Of a DNA stretch of 64,000 nucleotides, positions 1 to 8,511 are shown one piece after another; position 1 is the stretch's first letter; every line of letters begins with the position of its first letter. The notes beneath the pieces are model-generated. The model was not told the origin of the DNA. It was given only the letters and a program-made list of their open reading frames with translations, and ran no database searches. Origin of the DNA: Fen-1135 sp963705275 (GTDB taxonomy: Bacteria; Desulfobacterota; Syntrophia; Syntrophales; UBA2185); contig OY970063.1 of NCBI GenBank assembly GCA_963705275.1, positions 868,001 to 932,000 of the forward strand, read 5' to 3'. The translations under genes and the position numbers were made by a program.

Positions 1-523
1 GCCCAGTATCACCTGCCTCATGGACGTGACCGGTATGTCGTTACGGATTTCACCATTCTTTATGCCTTCCTTCAGAATCTCCGTTATGATTCTGCTGTAC
101 CTCTGCACCTGACCATAACTTTCGCTTTCAAAATAACCCGGGTAATTTCTTACTTCCAGGAGGAGAATCTTGGCGAGCACCCGCTTCGACTCATAGAGGT
201 TCATCTGTGACCAGACAATCTTTTTCAACTTATTGAAGGTGCCCTTTATCCCTTTCAGTTCCGATTCCATCTGTCCAAGATATTCGTCGAGATAGTCCCT
301 GAGCACTTGATGCAAGAGACCGCGCTTGTCACCAAAATACTTATAGATAAGGGCTTCGTTGACACCTGATTTCCTGGAGATCTGGGCAGTCGTAATCGCG
401 TTGAATTCTCTTTCTTCCAAGAGCGCTTTGAAGGCCTCTCTAATCTTGACGCCCCCGACAGGCAAAGGCCTTACATTCAATTTCGCCCGAGCCTTTCTTT
501 ATCTTTTTATGTGCCGCCGGCAT
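1..523 (-). pseudogene. TetR-family regulator, C-terminus cut by window edge, frameshifted
   Basis: The N-terminal helix-turn-helix of a TetR repressor is readable (NAITTAQISRKSGVNEALIY, then KYFGDKRGLL), followed by a helical ligand-binding domain that runs off the left edge. A start ATG at 523 has a good GGAGG four bases upstream and gives MPAAHKKIKKGSGEIE, but that frame closes after about 27 codons; the HTH is in another frame, and the switch falls at a run of five C at 452-456. Without a frameshift the HTH frame would have to start at TTG 480, where the upstream signal is poor. The gene closes the acyl-CoA operon and is the natural candidate to bind the palindrome at 7769-7789. Family assignment is firm; whether the gene is intact is not. 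Confidence 0.75.
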
Positions 524-664
524 ACGTCCTCCAGTGGAAATCATTTAATCTACCGGCAGATGTCCATAGTAGTCTCGTCCCGAAGCATAGGCGGGAGCGC
601 AGGCGTCGCATAACGCGCCCTGCGCCCCTCGCCATGTCTCGTCATCTCTGCGCCTCTTTGTTGC

Positions 665-1021
665 CTATCGTGTGCGGTATATGTTCAAGGGGTCGCACTG
701 TTCCCTCAGGACCTTCAGCTCCTCTAAGAGCAAGGGGTCTGCCTCATTCGCACGGGAGATATCGATATCGAAGCCTGTGTTCTCCTTGATCGCCTCAGGC
801 GTTACCCCCTGGAAGCATTTCTCCACGTACATGATCTTCGTTTTCGCATCGAATCTCATAATCCCCATGGAAGAAATAAATGCGATAGGGCCGCCGGGAA
901 GACCGATCTCTTCCCTTCTGACCATCTTGCCTTCCGGCCATTTCTTGACCATCCAGCCCGGTGTGGTGAGATAATCAATGATCGTCCAATGCCGATTCTT
1001 ATGCATCACCTCCTGTCTCAT
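665..1021 (-). pseudogene. GctB-like CoA-transferase subunit B, C-terminal remnant
   Basis: The 118 codons match only the C-terminal half of glutaconate/3-oxoacid CoA-transferase subunit B: the IDYLTTPGW segment, the EEIGLPGGP loop and the final EELKVLREQCDP stretch. The N-terminal half, which in this family holds the catalytic glutamate, is absent: only about 30 bases separate this frame from the end of gctA, so roughly 130 codons are missing. An AGGAGGTG lies at the start of the open frame but only two bases from the nearest ATG. The arrangement suggests an internal deletion that removed the start of gctB. The product should be inactive as a CoA-transferase. Confidence 0.7.
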
Positions 1022-1051
1022 CTGAACATGCTTTTCAAGATTATGCGATCT

Positions 1052-2009
1052 CTAACAAGTATTGCGGGGGCGGTATCCATAGGGTGGAATCGCCCGCAGA
1101 TATTGAAGCCGCGCCGCTCCTATCCTGTCCAGATATTCATCGTGCGTGTTCATGGCAAACACCCATTCATGAACCCAACTCTCTAAGCCAGCCTCGGTTT
1201 TCGCGGCTTTCACATACTCCCTGATAAAGGGCATATCGACGTCGTAAAATCCCTGCACCTGGCTGGGATGCCCGCCCCACGGTATTTCAACGACCATATC
1301 AACGCTTGTGCAGGGGATCTGATTGCGGTTCGGGTCCCTCCTGCAGATATGCTTCCGGAACGACCTGCTCCGCCGTCAGGATGACCCTTTTCGCGGCGTG
1401 AATGAAATAGTGGTCAAACGCGAGACTTCCTTCTATGCGCCCGGTCCCATCCTCACCCGCCTGCTGGACGTGTATGACGGCTACATCCGCCGGCATGGCG
1501 GGCTGAAGTTTTACCGGGCCATTCCCATAAAAGGGGTCATCCATCAACACGAACTTCTTCTCCGGAATCATGGAAGGATCACGCGCGAGCGCCCGGATCT
1601 GTTCCGTCCGTGAGTACTCGGGATTCAGGACGTCGCTTCCTAAAGTGGCGCGGGTGGCGACAAAGGGGCTTCCGGCCATGGACGCCATGGCGCCAAGGAT
1701 GATATCAATATGCCCGATATCATCGACGATGAATTCACCCGTTTCTATTTTCCTCAAGGTTGCGGGCGAAAGCCCGAAATTCGCAATCCCCGTATAGCAG
1801 CCGCGCCAGGCCACAGCGCAACCCATCCCCACGAGCATATCTTCCGCAAGCGAACATTCCGCGAGAAGGATCAGCCCCTTCTTTCGCTGCCTGACGATTT
1901 CATATGCGGCGGCCATGGGACGCCGGCATTCGATGAGGGACCCTAAGAACAGCACATCCCCGTCCCGGATGCAGCCGATGGCTTCTCGCAATGAAACGAC
2001 TTTCCCCAT
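1052..2009 (-). pseudogene. GctA-like CoA-transferase subunit A, frameshifted
   Basis: Subunit A of a two-subunit glutaconate/3-oxoacid CoA-transferase. The first part (start ATG 2009, one base after the preceding stop) carries the family pattern of a DGDVLFLGS strand, the RPMAAAYEIVRQ helix and a long Rossmann-like middle. The frame closes at about 1299, but a shifted frame continues with RRDPNRNQIPCTSVDMVVE, then IPWGGHPSQVQGFYDVD and the usual C-terminal helix to 1052. The switch lies near 1335-1345 (CAGGAGGG on the coding strand). If it is a sequencing error the subunit would be about 318 residues, normal for the family. It follows the enoyl-CoA hydratase and precedes the truncated gctB, so the pair is probably non-functional. 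Confidence 0.75.
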
Positions 2010-2010
2010 A

Positions 2011-2793
2011 TCACCTGTTTGTGAACGAAGGCTTTCGCTTTTCGACAAAGGCCTTCATCCCTTCTTTCTGATCCGCCGTGGAAAAGAGAATTTCAAAACA
2101 TCGCGCCTCGTAGGCCATTGCCGACTTCATATCCATATTCATCCCGCCGTTGATCGCGATCTTTGTAATCTTCAAGGCGAAGCCCGGCTGGCGGGCGATC
2201 TTTCCGGCCATCTTCCTGGCTTCCTCCATAAGGGAGGCAGCGGGCACCACCTTGTTCACAAGGCCGATGCGATACGCCTCCTGTGCATCGATGAAATCGC
2301 CGGTATATAGAAGTTCCTTGGCCTTGGTGATGCCGATAATCCTGGGAAGCCGCTGCGTGCCTCCCGCCCCGGGAATCACGCCGATCTTGATCTCCGGCTG
2401 TCCGAAAGTTGCGTTATCCGCGGCGATCCGGAGATCGCAGGCAAGCGTAAGTTCACAGCCGCCGCCCAAGGCCAAGCCGCTCACCGCGGCAATAACAGGC
2501 TTTTCCAGGTCCTCAATCCTGTTGAATACCGCCTGGACATCCTTCAGAAACCGGTGAGCGTCCACCGGCGTGGCAATCCCTCCGATCTCGGCGATATCGG
2601 CGCCTGCGGCAAAGAACTTTTCCGCTCCCGCAAGTATCACCACTTTCACTTCCTCATCACCGTCAATCTCTGTGAGGACGCGATCCAGTTCCCTGAATAG
2701 CTGGCTGTTGAGGGCATTCATGCTCTTAGGGCGATTCAAGGTGATGACGGCAATGCCTTCGCTCTTCTCATATAGAATCGTCAGATAGTCCAT
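2011..2793 (-). CDS. Enoyl-CoA hydratase (crotonase family)
   Basis: Hydrates a 2-enoyl-CoA to the 3-hydroxyacyl-CoA in beta-oxidation; cytoplasmic. The crotonase fold is clear: FFAAGADIAEI (CoA-binding and oxyanion loop), GLALGGGCELTLACD (second oxyanion-hole segment), and FGQPEIKIGVIPGAGGTQRL with the catalytic glutamate in the PEIKIG segment and the second acidic position at GAGGTQ. About 260 residues, the family's usual size. The ATG at 2793 is preferred over an upstream one at 2826 because AAAGGAG lies just before it. It sits between thiolase and gctA in a tightly packed leftward operon. Substrate chain length or branching cannot be read from the sequence. Confidence 0.93.
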   Translation of the reverse strand: MDYLTILYEKSEGIAVITLNRPKSMNALNSQLFRELDRVLTEIDGDEEVKVVILAGAEKFFAAGADIAEIGGIATPVDAHRFLKDVQAVFNRIEDLEKPVIAAVSGLALGGGCELTLACDLRIAADNATFGQPEIKIGVIPGAGGTQRLPRIIGITKAKELLYTGDFIDAQEAYRIGLVNKVVPAASLMEEARKMAGKIARQPGFALKITKIAINGGMNMDMKSAMAYEARCFEILFSTADQKEGMKAFVEKRKPSFTNR

Positions 2794-2861
2794 CCTCTTT
2801 CTCCTTTGCTCTTCTATCGCCCGCAATCATTATCATGGGCTGAGCGGGGCTCCACCTTTTT

Positions 2862-4079
2862 TTATACCTTGATTATAACCGCCTCGCCCTGAGCCAAACC
2901 GCCGCAAATAGCCGCTACGCCGTAACCGCCTCCGCGCCGTTTCAGTTCATATGCGAGAGTCATCATGAGTCTTGCGGCGCTTGCTCCCACGGGATGACCG
3001 ATTGCGATGGCCCCGCCGTTTACATTCGTCTTGGCCTGAAGCTCTTTCCACTTTTTCTCGTCGTTATTGGCGAGGATCTTCGTAGAAACAAGAGGCAGAA
3101 CTGCAAAGGCTTCATTTATTTCAATCAGCTTCATATCGTCGAGCTTCAGACCTGCCTGCTTCAGGGCCTTCTGAATCGTATAAGCCGGAATGACGGCGAT
3201 TTCACGGGGGGCTGTCGCCGATGCCGCTACTGCAACTACTGTTGCCAAGGGCTTAAGACCCTTCTCCTTGGCCTTCTTAGCAGTCATTATAAGAATCGCG
3301 CTCGCCCCGGCGCTGATGGGAGGCGCGTTTCCCGGTGTCACGGTGGGACTGCCATAGATGGGTTTCAACTTCGCCAGGGCTTCCATGCTCGTCTTCCGCG
3401 GCGATTCATCCTTTTCGATGACGATAGGATCTCCCTTCTTCTGGGGAATCACTACGGGCATGAGTTCCTCTCCGATCTTGAACTTACCTTCCGCATAGGC
3501 CTTTGCGTATTTCTCCTGACTCCCGAGCGCCCAGGCGTCCTGCATCTCCCTTGTCACGCCGTATTCCAGGGCCACTTCCCCCGCGTCCTTGGCAACCGGG
3601 TTGAATCCTTTTGCCGTATAGCCAAGCTCGAAGAGGCAATCGATGAGCTTGATATGTCCTATCCTTGCTCCCTTTCTCAAACCGGGAGCCAGATGGGGTG
3701 TACGGGGCATGTTCTCCGCGCCCACGGCCATGGCGATCTCCGCCTCTCCCGCTTTGATGGCCCTGACCCCTAAGCGGAGACAGGTCAGTGATGAACAGCA
3801 TGCCCTGTCAAGGCTTACGGAAATATTATCCGCCGGGAACCCGGCAAGGAGCGTCGCCTGCCTCGCCGGCACGTCCGTTTCCAGAGCGACTTCCGCAGGG
3901 ATACAGCTCCCGTAACTGATGTCATCCACTTCCTCCGGCTTGATTTTCACCCGTTCGATCACCTCTTTCATGACCATCACTCCGAGATCTATGCTCGGTA
4001 TATCCGCCATGGCGGAGTCGAATTTACTAAACGGTGTTCTCACCGCGCTTACCATTACGATACCATTCTTGCTTTCCAT
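2862..4079 (-). CDS. Acetyl-CoA acyltransferase (thiolase)
   Basis: Thiolytic cleavage of a 3-oxoacyl-CoA to acetyl-CoA and a shortened acyl-CoA (405 residues). The N-terminal nucleophile cysteine is in LDRACCSSL (near residue 94), the NEAFA histidine-loop segment and GGAIAIGHPVGASAAR contain the catalytic histidine, and the second cysteine is in AICGGLAQG. The usual GNASG(I/Q)NDGA loop reads GNAPPISAGAS, a variant but not disabling change. A GGAGA lies upstream of the ATG at 4079. In context it completes the beta-oxidation set with the hydratase, dehydrogenases and CoA-transferases of this operon. The direction (degradative) is inferred from the neighbours. Confidence 0.93.
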   Translation of the reverse strand: MESKNGIVMVSAVRTPFSKFDSAMADIPSIDLGVMVMKEVIERVKIKPEEVDDISYGSCIPAEVALETDVPARQATLLAGFPADNISVSLDRACCSSLTCLRLGVRAIKAGEAEIAMAVGAENMPRTPHLAPGLRKGARIGHIKLIDCLFELGYTAKGFNPVAKDAGEVALEYGVTREMQDAWALGSQEKYAKAYAEGKFKIGEELMPVVIPQKKGDPIVIEKDESPRKTSMEALAKLKPIYGSPTVTPGNAPPISAGASAILIMTAKKAKEKGLKPLATVVAVAASATAPREIAVIPAYTIQKALKQAGLKLDDMKLIEINEAFAVLPLVSTKILANNDEKKWKELQAKTNVNGGAIAIGHPVGASAARLMMTLAYELKRRGGGYGVAAICGGLAQGEAVIIKV

Positions 4080-4167
4080 CTCTTTCTATTCTCCTTCTTG
4101 ATTTCTTTTCCATCCTTGCATACGAAATCCCAGCACTGCGATGCAGGATTTCGTTGTTTGAAATTAT

Positions 4168-4935
4168 TTACTTCGCCGCCATCCGGATTGCGCCATCGAG
4201 CCTTATGACCTCTCCATTGAGCATGGGATTCTCAATAATATGCTGGGCCAGCTTTGCATATTCCCCGGGATCGCCGAGACGCTGAGGGAAGGGAACCATC
4301 TTGCCTAAAGCCACGCGGGCCGCCTCGGGCAGCTGCGCGAGCATCGGCGTATTGAAGAGCCCCGGCGCAATAGTCATTACCCTGATTCCATACTCGGCGC
4401 ACTCTCTGGCAATGGGCAGAGTCATACCAACGACACCCGCCTTGGAGGCGCTGTATGCCGGCTGCCCGATCTGGCCGTCGAAGGCTGCTACCGAGGCGGT
4501 ATTAATGATGACACCTTTTTCGCCATCTTTATTCCCGGTATTTTTGACCATCTGTTCCACCGCCAGCCTGATGACATTGAAGGTGCCAACCAGGTTGATC
4601 TGCACCACGCGGTTGAAGTACGAGAGCGCCATGGGGCCTTTCTTGGAAAGGACTTTCCCGGGGTCACCCACGCCGGCGCAATTGATCAGTATGTTTATCG
4701 CTCCAAAGGCATCCATCGCTTTCTTGATGGCCGCCTGCACGCTTTCCTCGCCCGTTACATCCGTGTTCGCATAGACGACATTGCTTCCGAGCTCTGCGGC
4801 AAGTTTCTCTCCCTTCGTCGCATCAAAATCCAGAATCGCCGCCTGCCCGCCGAGACCCACCAGATTGCGGACGCACGCTTCGCCGAGTCCCGATGCGCCG
4901 CCGGTTACAATCGCTTTACAACCTTTAACATCCAT
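4168..4935 (-). CDS. 3-hydroxyacyl-CoA dehydrogenase type II (SDR family)
   Basis: Short-chain dehydrogenase resembling the HSD17B10 / 2-methyl-3-hydroxybutyryl-CoA dehydrogenase group, oxidising a 3-hydroxyacyl-CoA with NAD+. The cofactor loop TGGASGLGEA begins near residue 12, an acidic residue ends beta-2 (ILDFD, favouring NAD), NCAG follows, and the catalytic Ser-Tyr-Lys set is in NTASVAAFDGQ and YSASKAG. The IAPGLFNTPM segment after the active site is typical of the HSD17B10 group. Length 255 residues matches. The start has AAAGGAG eight bases upstream. Using an SDR rather than a FadB-type dehydrogenase, next to a single acyl-CoA dehydrogenase and thiolase, suggests branched short-chain acyl-CoA (isoleucine-type) breakdown; that is inference. 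Confidence 0.9.
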   Translation of the reverse strand: MDVKGCKAIVTGGASGLGEACVRNLVGLGGQAAILDFDATKGEKLAAELGSNVVYANTDVTGEESVQAAIKKAMDAFGAINILINCAGVGDPGKVLSKKGPMALSYFNRVVQINLVGTFNVIRLAVEQMVKNTGNKDGEKGVIINTASVAAFDGQIGQPAYSASKAGVVGMTLPIARECAEYGIRVMTIAPGLFNTPMLAQLPEAARVALGKMVPFPQRLGDPGEYAKLAQHIIENPMLNGEVIRLDGAIRMAAK

Positions 4936-4988
4936 TTAATTTTCTCCTTTCCACAAATGATTTATCTTCTTCAAAATCATATTCCCGT

Positions 4989-6314
4989 TCAATAAAGAAT
5001 TCGTTTAGCTTCCTTGCGGAGCTCTGCGCGAAAATCAGGATGGGCTATGGCAATCAAGGCATCAGCCCTTTCGCGCATGGATTTGTAATACAGATCGGCA
5101 ATGCCATGCTCTGTTACCACAAACTGGCTGTACATATGCGGCACGATGACATTGGCGCCAGGTGACAACTGCGGAACGATAGTGGAAACAACCTGGCCGG
5201 ACTTCAGTGTCCGCGTCGAAGGCAGGACGTTCACTGCCCTCCCGCCCCTTGACCACGCGGCTCCGATGACGAAATCCAGCTGGCCTCCGGCAGCCCCCAC
5301 CATACGGAAATCAACCCTTTCGGCATTTAACTGCCCCATGAAATCACATTCCAGGTCCATGTTTATAGATACCAGATTGTCTATCTCTCGAAGCAGATGA
5401 GGAGCGTTGATATATGAGGTGGGATAAAAGACACAGTCCGGGTTGCGTGTAACGAAGTCATACATATCACGGTCTCCCATGCAAAAGCTCGCGACCGTCT
5501 TTCCCGTGTGAATCCTCTTCAACTTGTTGGTGACAATGCCCTCTCTTACGAGATGCGGCAATCCCATGGGAAACATCTCGGTATGCACGCCCAGATCTTT
5601 TTTACCTTTATCCCGCAAAAGCCGGATGATGGCCTCCGGCAGTGTTCCTATTCCCATCTGCAGGCAGTCCCCGTCTCTTATGAGCGAGGCAACGTTTTCC
5701 GCGATGGAGAATTCCAGCTGGGAGGGCTCGCCCTTGCGCTTGAACTCGGGAATGGGGCTGGAATGCTCGACAAAGCAGTCGAATTCCGATATTGGCATCC
5801 AGTTATCACCATAGACCATGGGCATCTGGTCATTAACCTCTGCTATTACTATTTCAGCTCCCCGAATCATCTCCGGAGAAAAGAAGTTGGTCAGTCCCAG
5901 ATTGACCATGCCCGCCTCGGGACGGCACACACAGACCATAGCCACGTTGCAAACCCTCCCCATCCGCTCGCCTGCATCAGAGCTGTTGACACTTTGATAG
6001 TCAACATTCTTACCCTGGGCCAATTTCCGGTTGAGAGGATTGTATAATAATGAACTGTAAGTAAAAGAATCCTTGACGCTGTTCATGAGATCAGGATCGT
6101 ACAATTTCATCGGTCGGATCGGCACGGCATCTAAGATTCGGACGCCGGTCACTTCACCCGCCCGCGCCAAGAGGGCGTCTACAAGATGGGCTGTGGGCGC
6201 CCCCAATGAGAGCCCGAATCCCACCACATCATTCGATTTCACCTTTTTGACTGCCTCTTCCGCTGTCATGAGCTTGCTCTTGTACTCATCCTGCCACGAC
6301 ATAAAAGTCCTCAT
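4989..6314 (-). CDS. Acetyl-CoA hydrolase / 4-hydroxybutyrate CoA-transferase family protein
   Basis: Single-chain CoA-transferase of the acetyl-CoA hydrolase/transferase family (441 residues), moving CoA between an acyl-CoA and a free acid and so activating or releasing the operon's substrate. The C-terminal domain has the LQMGIGTLPEAI nucleotide loop, the LGVHTEMFPMG segment with the family's catalytic glutamate, GAAGGQLDFVIGA, and STIVPQLSPGANV. AAGGAGGAGG immediately precedes the ATG at 6314. It lies between the acyl-CoA dehydrogenase and the SDR gene. Because GctAB at the operon end is decayed, this is probably the only working CoA-transferase here. Exact acids used cannot be told. Confidence 0.88.
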   Translation of the reverse strand: MRTFMSWQDEYKSKLMTAEEAVKKVKSNDVVGFGLSLGAPTAHLVDALLARAGEVTGVRILDAVPIRPMKLYDPDLMNSVKDSFTYSSLLYNPLNRKLAQGKNVDYQSVNSSDAGERMGRVCNVAMVCVCRPEAGMVNLGLTNFFSPEMIRGAEIVIAEVNDQMPMVYGDNWMPISEFDCFVEHSSPIPEFKRKGEPSQLEFSIAENVASLIRDGDCLQMGIGTLPEAIIRLLRDKGKKDLGVHTEMFPMGLPHLVREGIVTNKLKRIHTGKTVASFCMGDRDMYDFVTRNPDCVFYPTSYINAPHLLREIDNLVSINMDLECDFMGQLNAERVDFRMVGAAGGQLDFVIGAAWSRGGRAVNVLPSTRTLKSGQVVSTIVPQLSPGANVIVPHMYSQFVVTEHGIADLYYKSMRERADALIAIAHPDFRAELRKEAKRILY

Positions 6315-6349
6315 CGTCCCTCCTCCTTTATTTCACTAATCTTTTATAA

Positions 6350-7495
6350 TTACAGTCCCATCATGCGGCCCACGATTACCTTCATGACCTCTGTGGTGCC
6401 TGCAAATATGGGAATAACCCGCACGTCTCTTGCAAAGCGGCAAATCGGATATTCTTCCATATACCCGTAGCCGCCGTGAAGCTGCAAACAATCATAGGCG
6501 ACGCGGTTCGCCATTTCCGGAATCCAGGCTTTGCCCATAGAAACTCTTTTCACAATATCTTTCTTCTCGCAATAATCCAGAATGAGGGAGTCTACGAAAG
6601 TCCTTCCCAGTTCAATTTCTGTGGCCATCTCCACGATCTTGAACGTATTATGCTGAAAAGAGCTGATGGGCTTTCCGAAGACGGTTCTCTCCCTGCAATA
6701 CTTAATGGTCATTTCCAGCATGGCCTCCGCCATCGCTTGCGCCATAATGCACGTTACGAGCCTTTCCCCCTGCAGTTTCTGCATCAGATAATAGAAGCCC
6801 TGCCCCTCCTTACCCAACAAATTGGTCACAGGCACCCGGCAATCTTCGAAGTTCATCTCTGCCGTGTCCTGGCTGTGGAACCCCATCTTCTTGAGCTTTC
6901 TCCCCTTCTGGAAGCCCGGGGTTCCGTTTTCGACACAGATTAGACTGATGCCCTTAAAGGGAGGATCGGCATGCGTGTCCGTCTTTGCCACCACGATGAC
7001 CAGATCGCAATGAATGCCGTTGGAAATGAAGGTCTTCGCGCCGTTGATCACATATGAATCGCCGTCCTTAACCGCCGTAGCCCGGATCGCGGCAAGATCC
7101 GACCCTGTGCCCGGTTCAGTCATGGCGATGGCCGTCACAATATTGCCTGTGGCACAACCGGGAAGCCACTTCATCTTCTGTTCCTCATTTCCAAAACTGT
7201 AGATGTAAGGAACAATAATATCGCTGTGCAGGCCGGCAATGAGGCCGTGGCATCCGATGTAGGCAAGCTCTTCGATGATAATGGCAGAGTATTCGAATCC
7301 GGCCCCGGAGCCGCCGTATTTTTCGTCAAGCCAGGGACAGAGAAATCCATTGTCGCCCAGCCTGTTCCACATTTCTCTGGGCACAATGCCGTCTTCTTCC
7401 CATTTTTCTATGAACGGGGTTACCTCCTTTGTCAGGAACTTTTTGAATGAATCGCGGAATATCTCATGCTCCTCTCCGAACAAACTCCTGCCCAT
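6350..7495 (-). CDS. Acyl-CoA dehydrogenase
   Basis: FAD-dependent acyl-CoA dehydrogenase of 381 residues, first gene of the operon; electrons would pass to an ETF. Order of domains: N-terminal helical domain, beta domain with AMTEPGTGSDLA and FISNG (flavin loops), and C-terminal helices with the RTVFGKPIS and LQLHGGYGYMEEYP signatures. The position that carries the catalytic glutamate in medium-chain enzymes reads alanine here (IFAGTTEVM); a glutamate in LQGERLV sits where isovaleryl- and long-chain-type enzymes keep theirs. The ATG at 7495 is preferred over 7501 because AGGAGG lies seven bases before it. Substrate is unknown. Confidence 0.92.
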   Translation of the reverse strand: MGRSLFGEEHEIFRDSFKKFLTKEVTPFIEKWEEDGIVPREMWNRLGDNGFLCPWLDEKYGGSGAGFEYSAIIIEELAYIGCHGLIAGLHSDIIVPYIYSFGNEEQKMKWLPGCATGNIVTAIAMTEPGTGSDLAAIRATAVKDGDSYVINGAKTFISNGIHCDLVIVVAKTDTHADPPFKGISLICVENGTPGFQKGRKLKKMGFHSQDTAEMNFEDCRVPVTNLLGKEGQGFYYLMQKLQGERLVTCIMAQAMAEAMLEMTIKYCRERTVFGKPISSFQHNTFKIVEMATEIELGRTFVDSLILDYCEKKDIVKRVSMGKAWIPEMANRVAYDCLQLHGGYGYMEEYPICRFARDVRVIPIFAGTTEVMKVIVGRMMGL

Positions 7496-7768
7496 ATACA
7501 TGCCTCCTCATTTTATTTTTAGGTTTTCCCCAGGAATTACCGCCCAATTGAAACAATGGCACTTCATATTTGTGACAAGTCACGCTCACAACGATATCCC
7601 GGCAGAGAGCCGTATCATACTTTCAGCCGAGCTCGTTACAAGAACATGCTACTTCGCAAACGATTGCGGACATGAAGGTTCCACACACCGGAATTGAAGT
7701 CTTTAACTACAGGATGAAGCTCTAAAGAATACATGAAAGACTGCCGACATTGAAAAGTTGGAAAGGAT

Positions 7769-7789
7769 GGTAAGTAACGTTTACTTACC
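7769..7789. promoter_or_regulatory. Perfect palindrome, probable TetR-family operator
   Basis: Two perfect nine-base arms, GGTAAGTAA and TTACTTACC, separated by CGT. The size and symmetry suit a TetR-family dimer site. It lies about 275 bases upstream of the acyl-CoA dehydrogenase start and just downstream of a possible promoter, so binding would block leftward transcription. The likely ligand-responsive repressor is the TetR gene at the end of the same operon; that pairing is inference. Confidence 0.6.
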
Positions 7790-7798
7790 TTGCGCCTT

Positions 7799-7827
7799 TG
7801 AGTAATATATAGCCGGCGAGATGTCAA
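7799..7827 (-). promoter_or_regulatory. Possible promoter of the acyl-CoA operon
   Basis: On the minus strand a perfect TTGACA (7827-7822) is followed by an AT-rich TATATTACTC stretch. No good -10 hexamer sits at exactly 17 bases, so the call is tentative; it is supported mainly by the palindrome immediately downstream. Confidence 0.35.
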
Positions 7828-8078
7828 GCTTTTTCTAAAATATTCTGCCCCCGCAACACATGCCCCGGCCGAGAGATGCAGGCATTACCGCGTTCATATT
7901 TACGTTCCAAAAAAAGGGGACTTCCCGTCTAAAGTATGTTACAAGTTAAAGAAACATGTGGGAACTGTGTCGGATACTGGTCATCTTTAGCCCGATACAT
8001 GGCGTCTAATATCCCGGGATGCCGGGCGGAAGCCCTGCCGGCATAATCCGATGCCGGAAGAGATGAGGAGAAAAGAAG

Positions 8079-8285
8079 ATGGAGTTAGGAGATTTCGTCG
8101 TTGTCGATCACCCCAGGCATCCTCTTTACGGCTGCGAAGGCAAGATCATCGGAAAGAGGGGGCAGAGGACGCCTGATGACCTCTGGATCCTGATCTATGT
8201 CGGGTCAAAAATGCGCGACTATCTTGTCCCCGAATCGATGCTTCGTCTTATAAGAAATGAAAAGGACCGGACCCAGCTTCAATGA
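8079..8285 (+). CDS. Small KOW/SH3-like protein
   Basis: A 68-residue protein beginning MELGDFVVVDHPRHPLYG, with a pattern of short beta strands and a glycine turn (GCEGKIIGKRG) like a KOW or SH3-type barrel. It is preceded by GAGGAG at a good distance and followed by an 11-base-pair hairpin, which support a real small gene with its own transcript. It stands alone between two leftward operons. KOW-like folds often bind nucleic acid or ribosomal partners, but no function can be assigned from the sequence. Confidence 0.6.
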   Translation: MELGDFVVVDHPRHPLYGCEGKIIGKRGQRTPDDLWILIYVGSKMRDYLVPESMLRLIRNEKDRTQLQ

Positions 8286-8300
8286 CACGCCTGGTCGAAC

Positions 8301-8337
8301 AATGCCGCTCAATGAAAAGGCTTAAATGAGCGGCATT
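8301..8337 (+). terminator. Hairpin after the small KOW-like gene
   Basis: Perfect 11-base-pair stem (AATGCCGCTCA paired with TGAGCGGCATT) around a 15-base loop, 15 bases after the stop codon. The T run after the stem is short (TTTC), so it may be a weak intrinsic terminator or a transcript-stabilising hairpin. Confidence 0.5.
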
Positions 8338-8511
8338 TCAACCGGAGATACCGGAAACTCACTATCCCAAAACCAGATGACTGAACTCTGTGACAGGAAC
8401 TCATTGCAACCTGTCATGTCGCGCGATCCGAGACATGATCGATGAAGTATACAAAAGATTCCTCGCCCACGATCACGACGACAATCTCCCGAAGGCCATT
8501 TCGTATAAAAT

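Larger units (their letters stand above)
7502..8078. other. Intergenic region between divergent genes
   Basis: About 580 bases between the leftward acyl-CoA operon and a rightward small gene. It holds the palindromic operator and a possible promoter described separately. The remainder (about 7828-8060) has no convincing gene; the short open frames there lack family resemblance and ribosome sites. Confidence 0.6.

Noticed and set aside
2994..3773. Rightward open frame of 259 codons opposite the thiolase gene
   Set aside because: Antisense shadow; cysteine-rich nonsense sequence without motifs.
7636..7827. Leftward 63-codon frame at the promoter of the acyl-CoA operon
   Set aside because: Covers the operator and promoter, has no ribosome site and no family resemblance.
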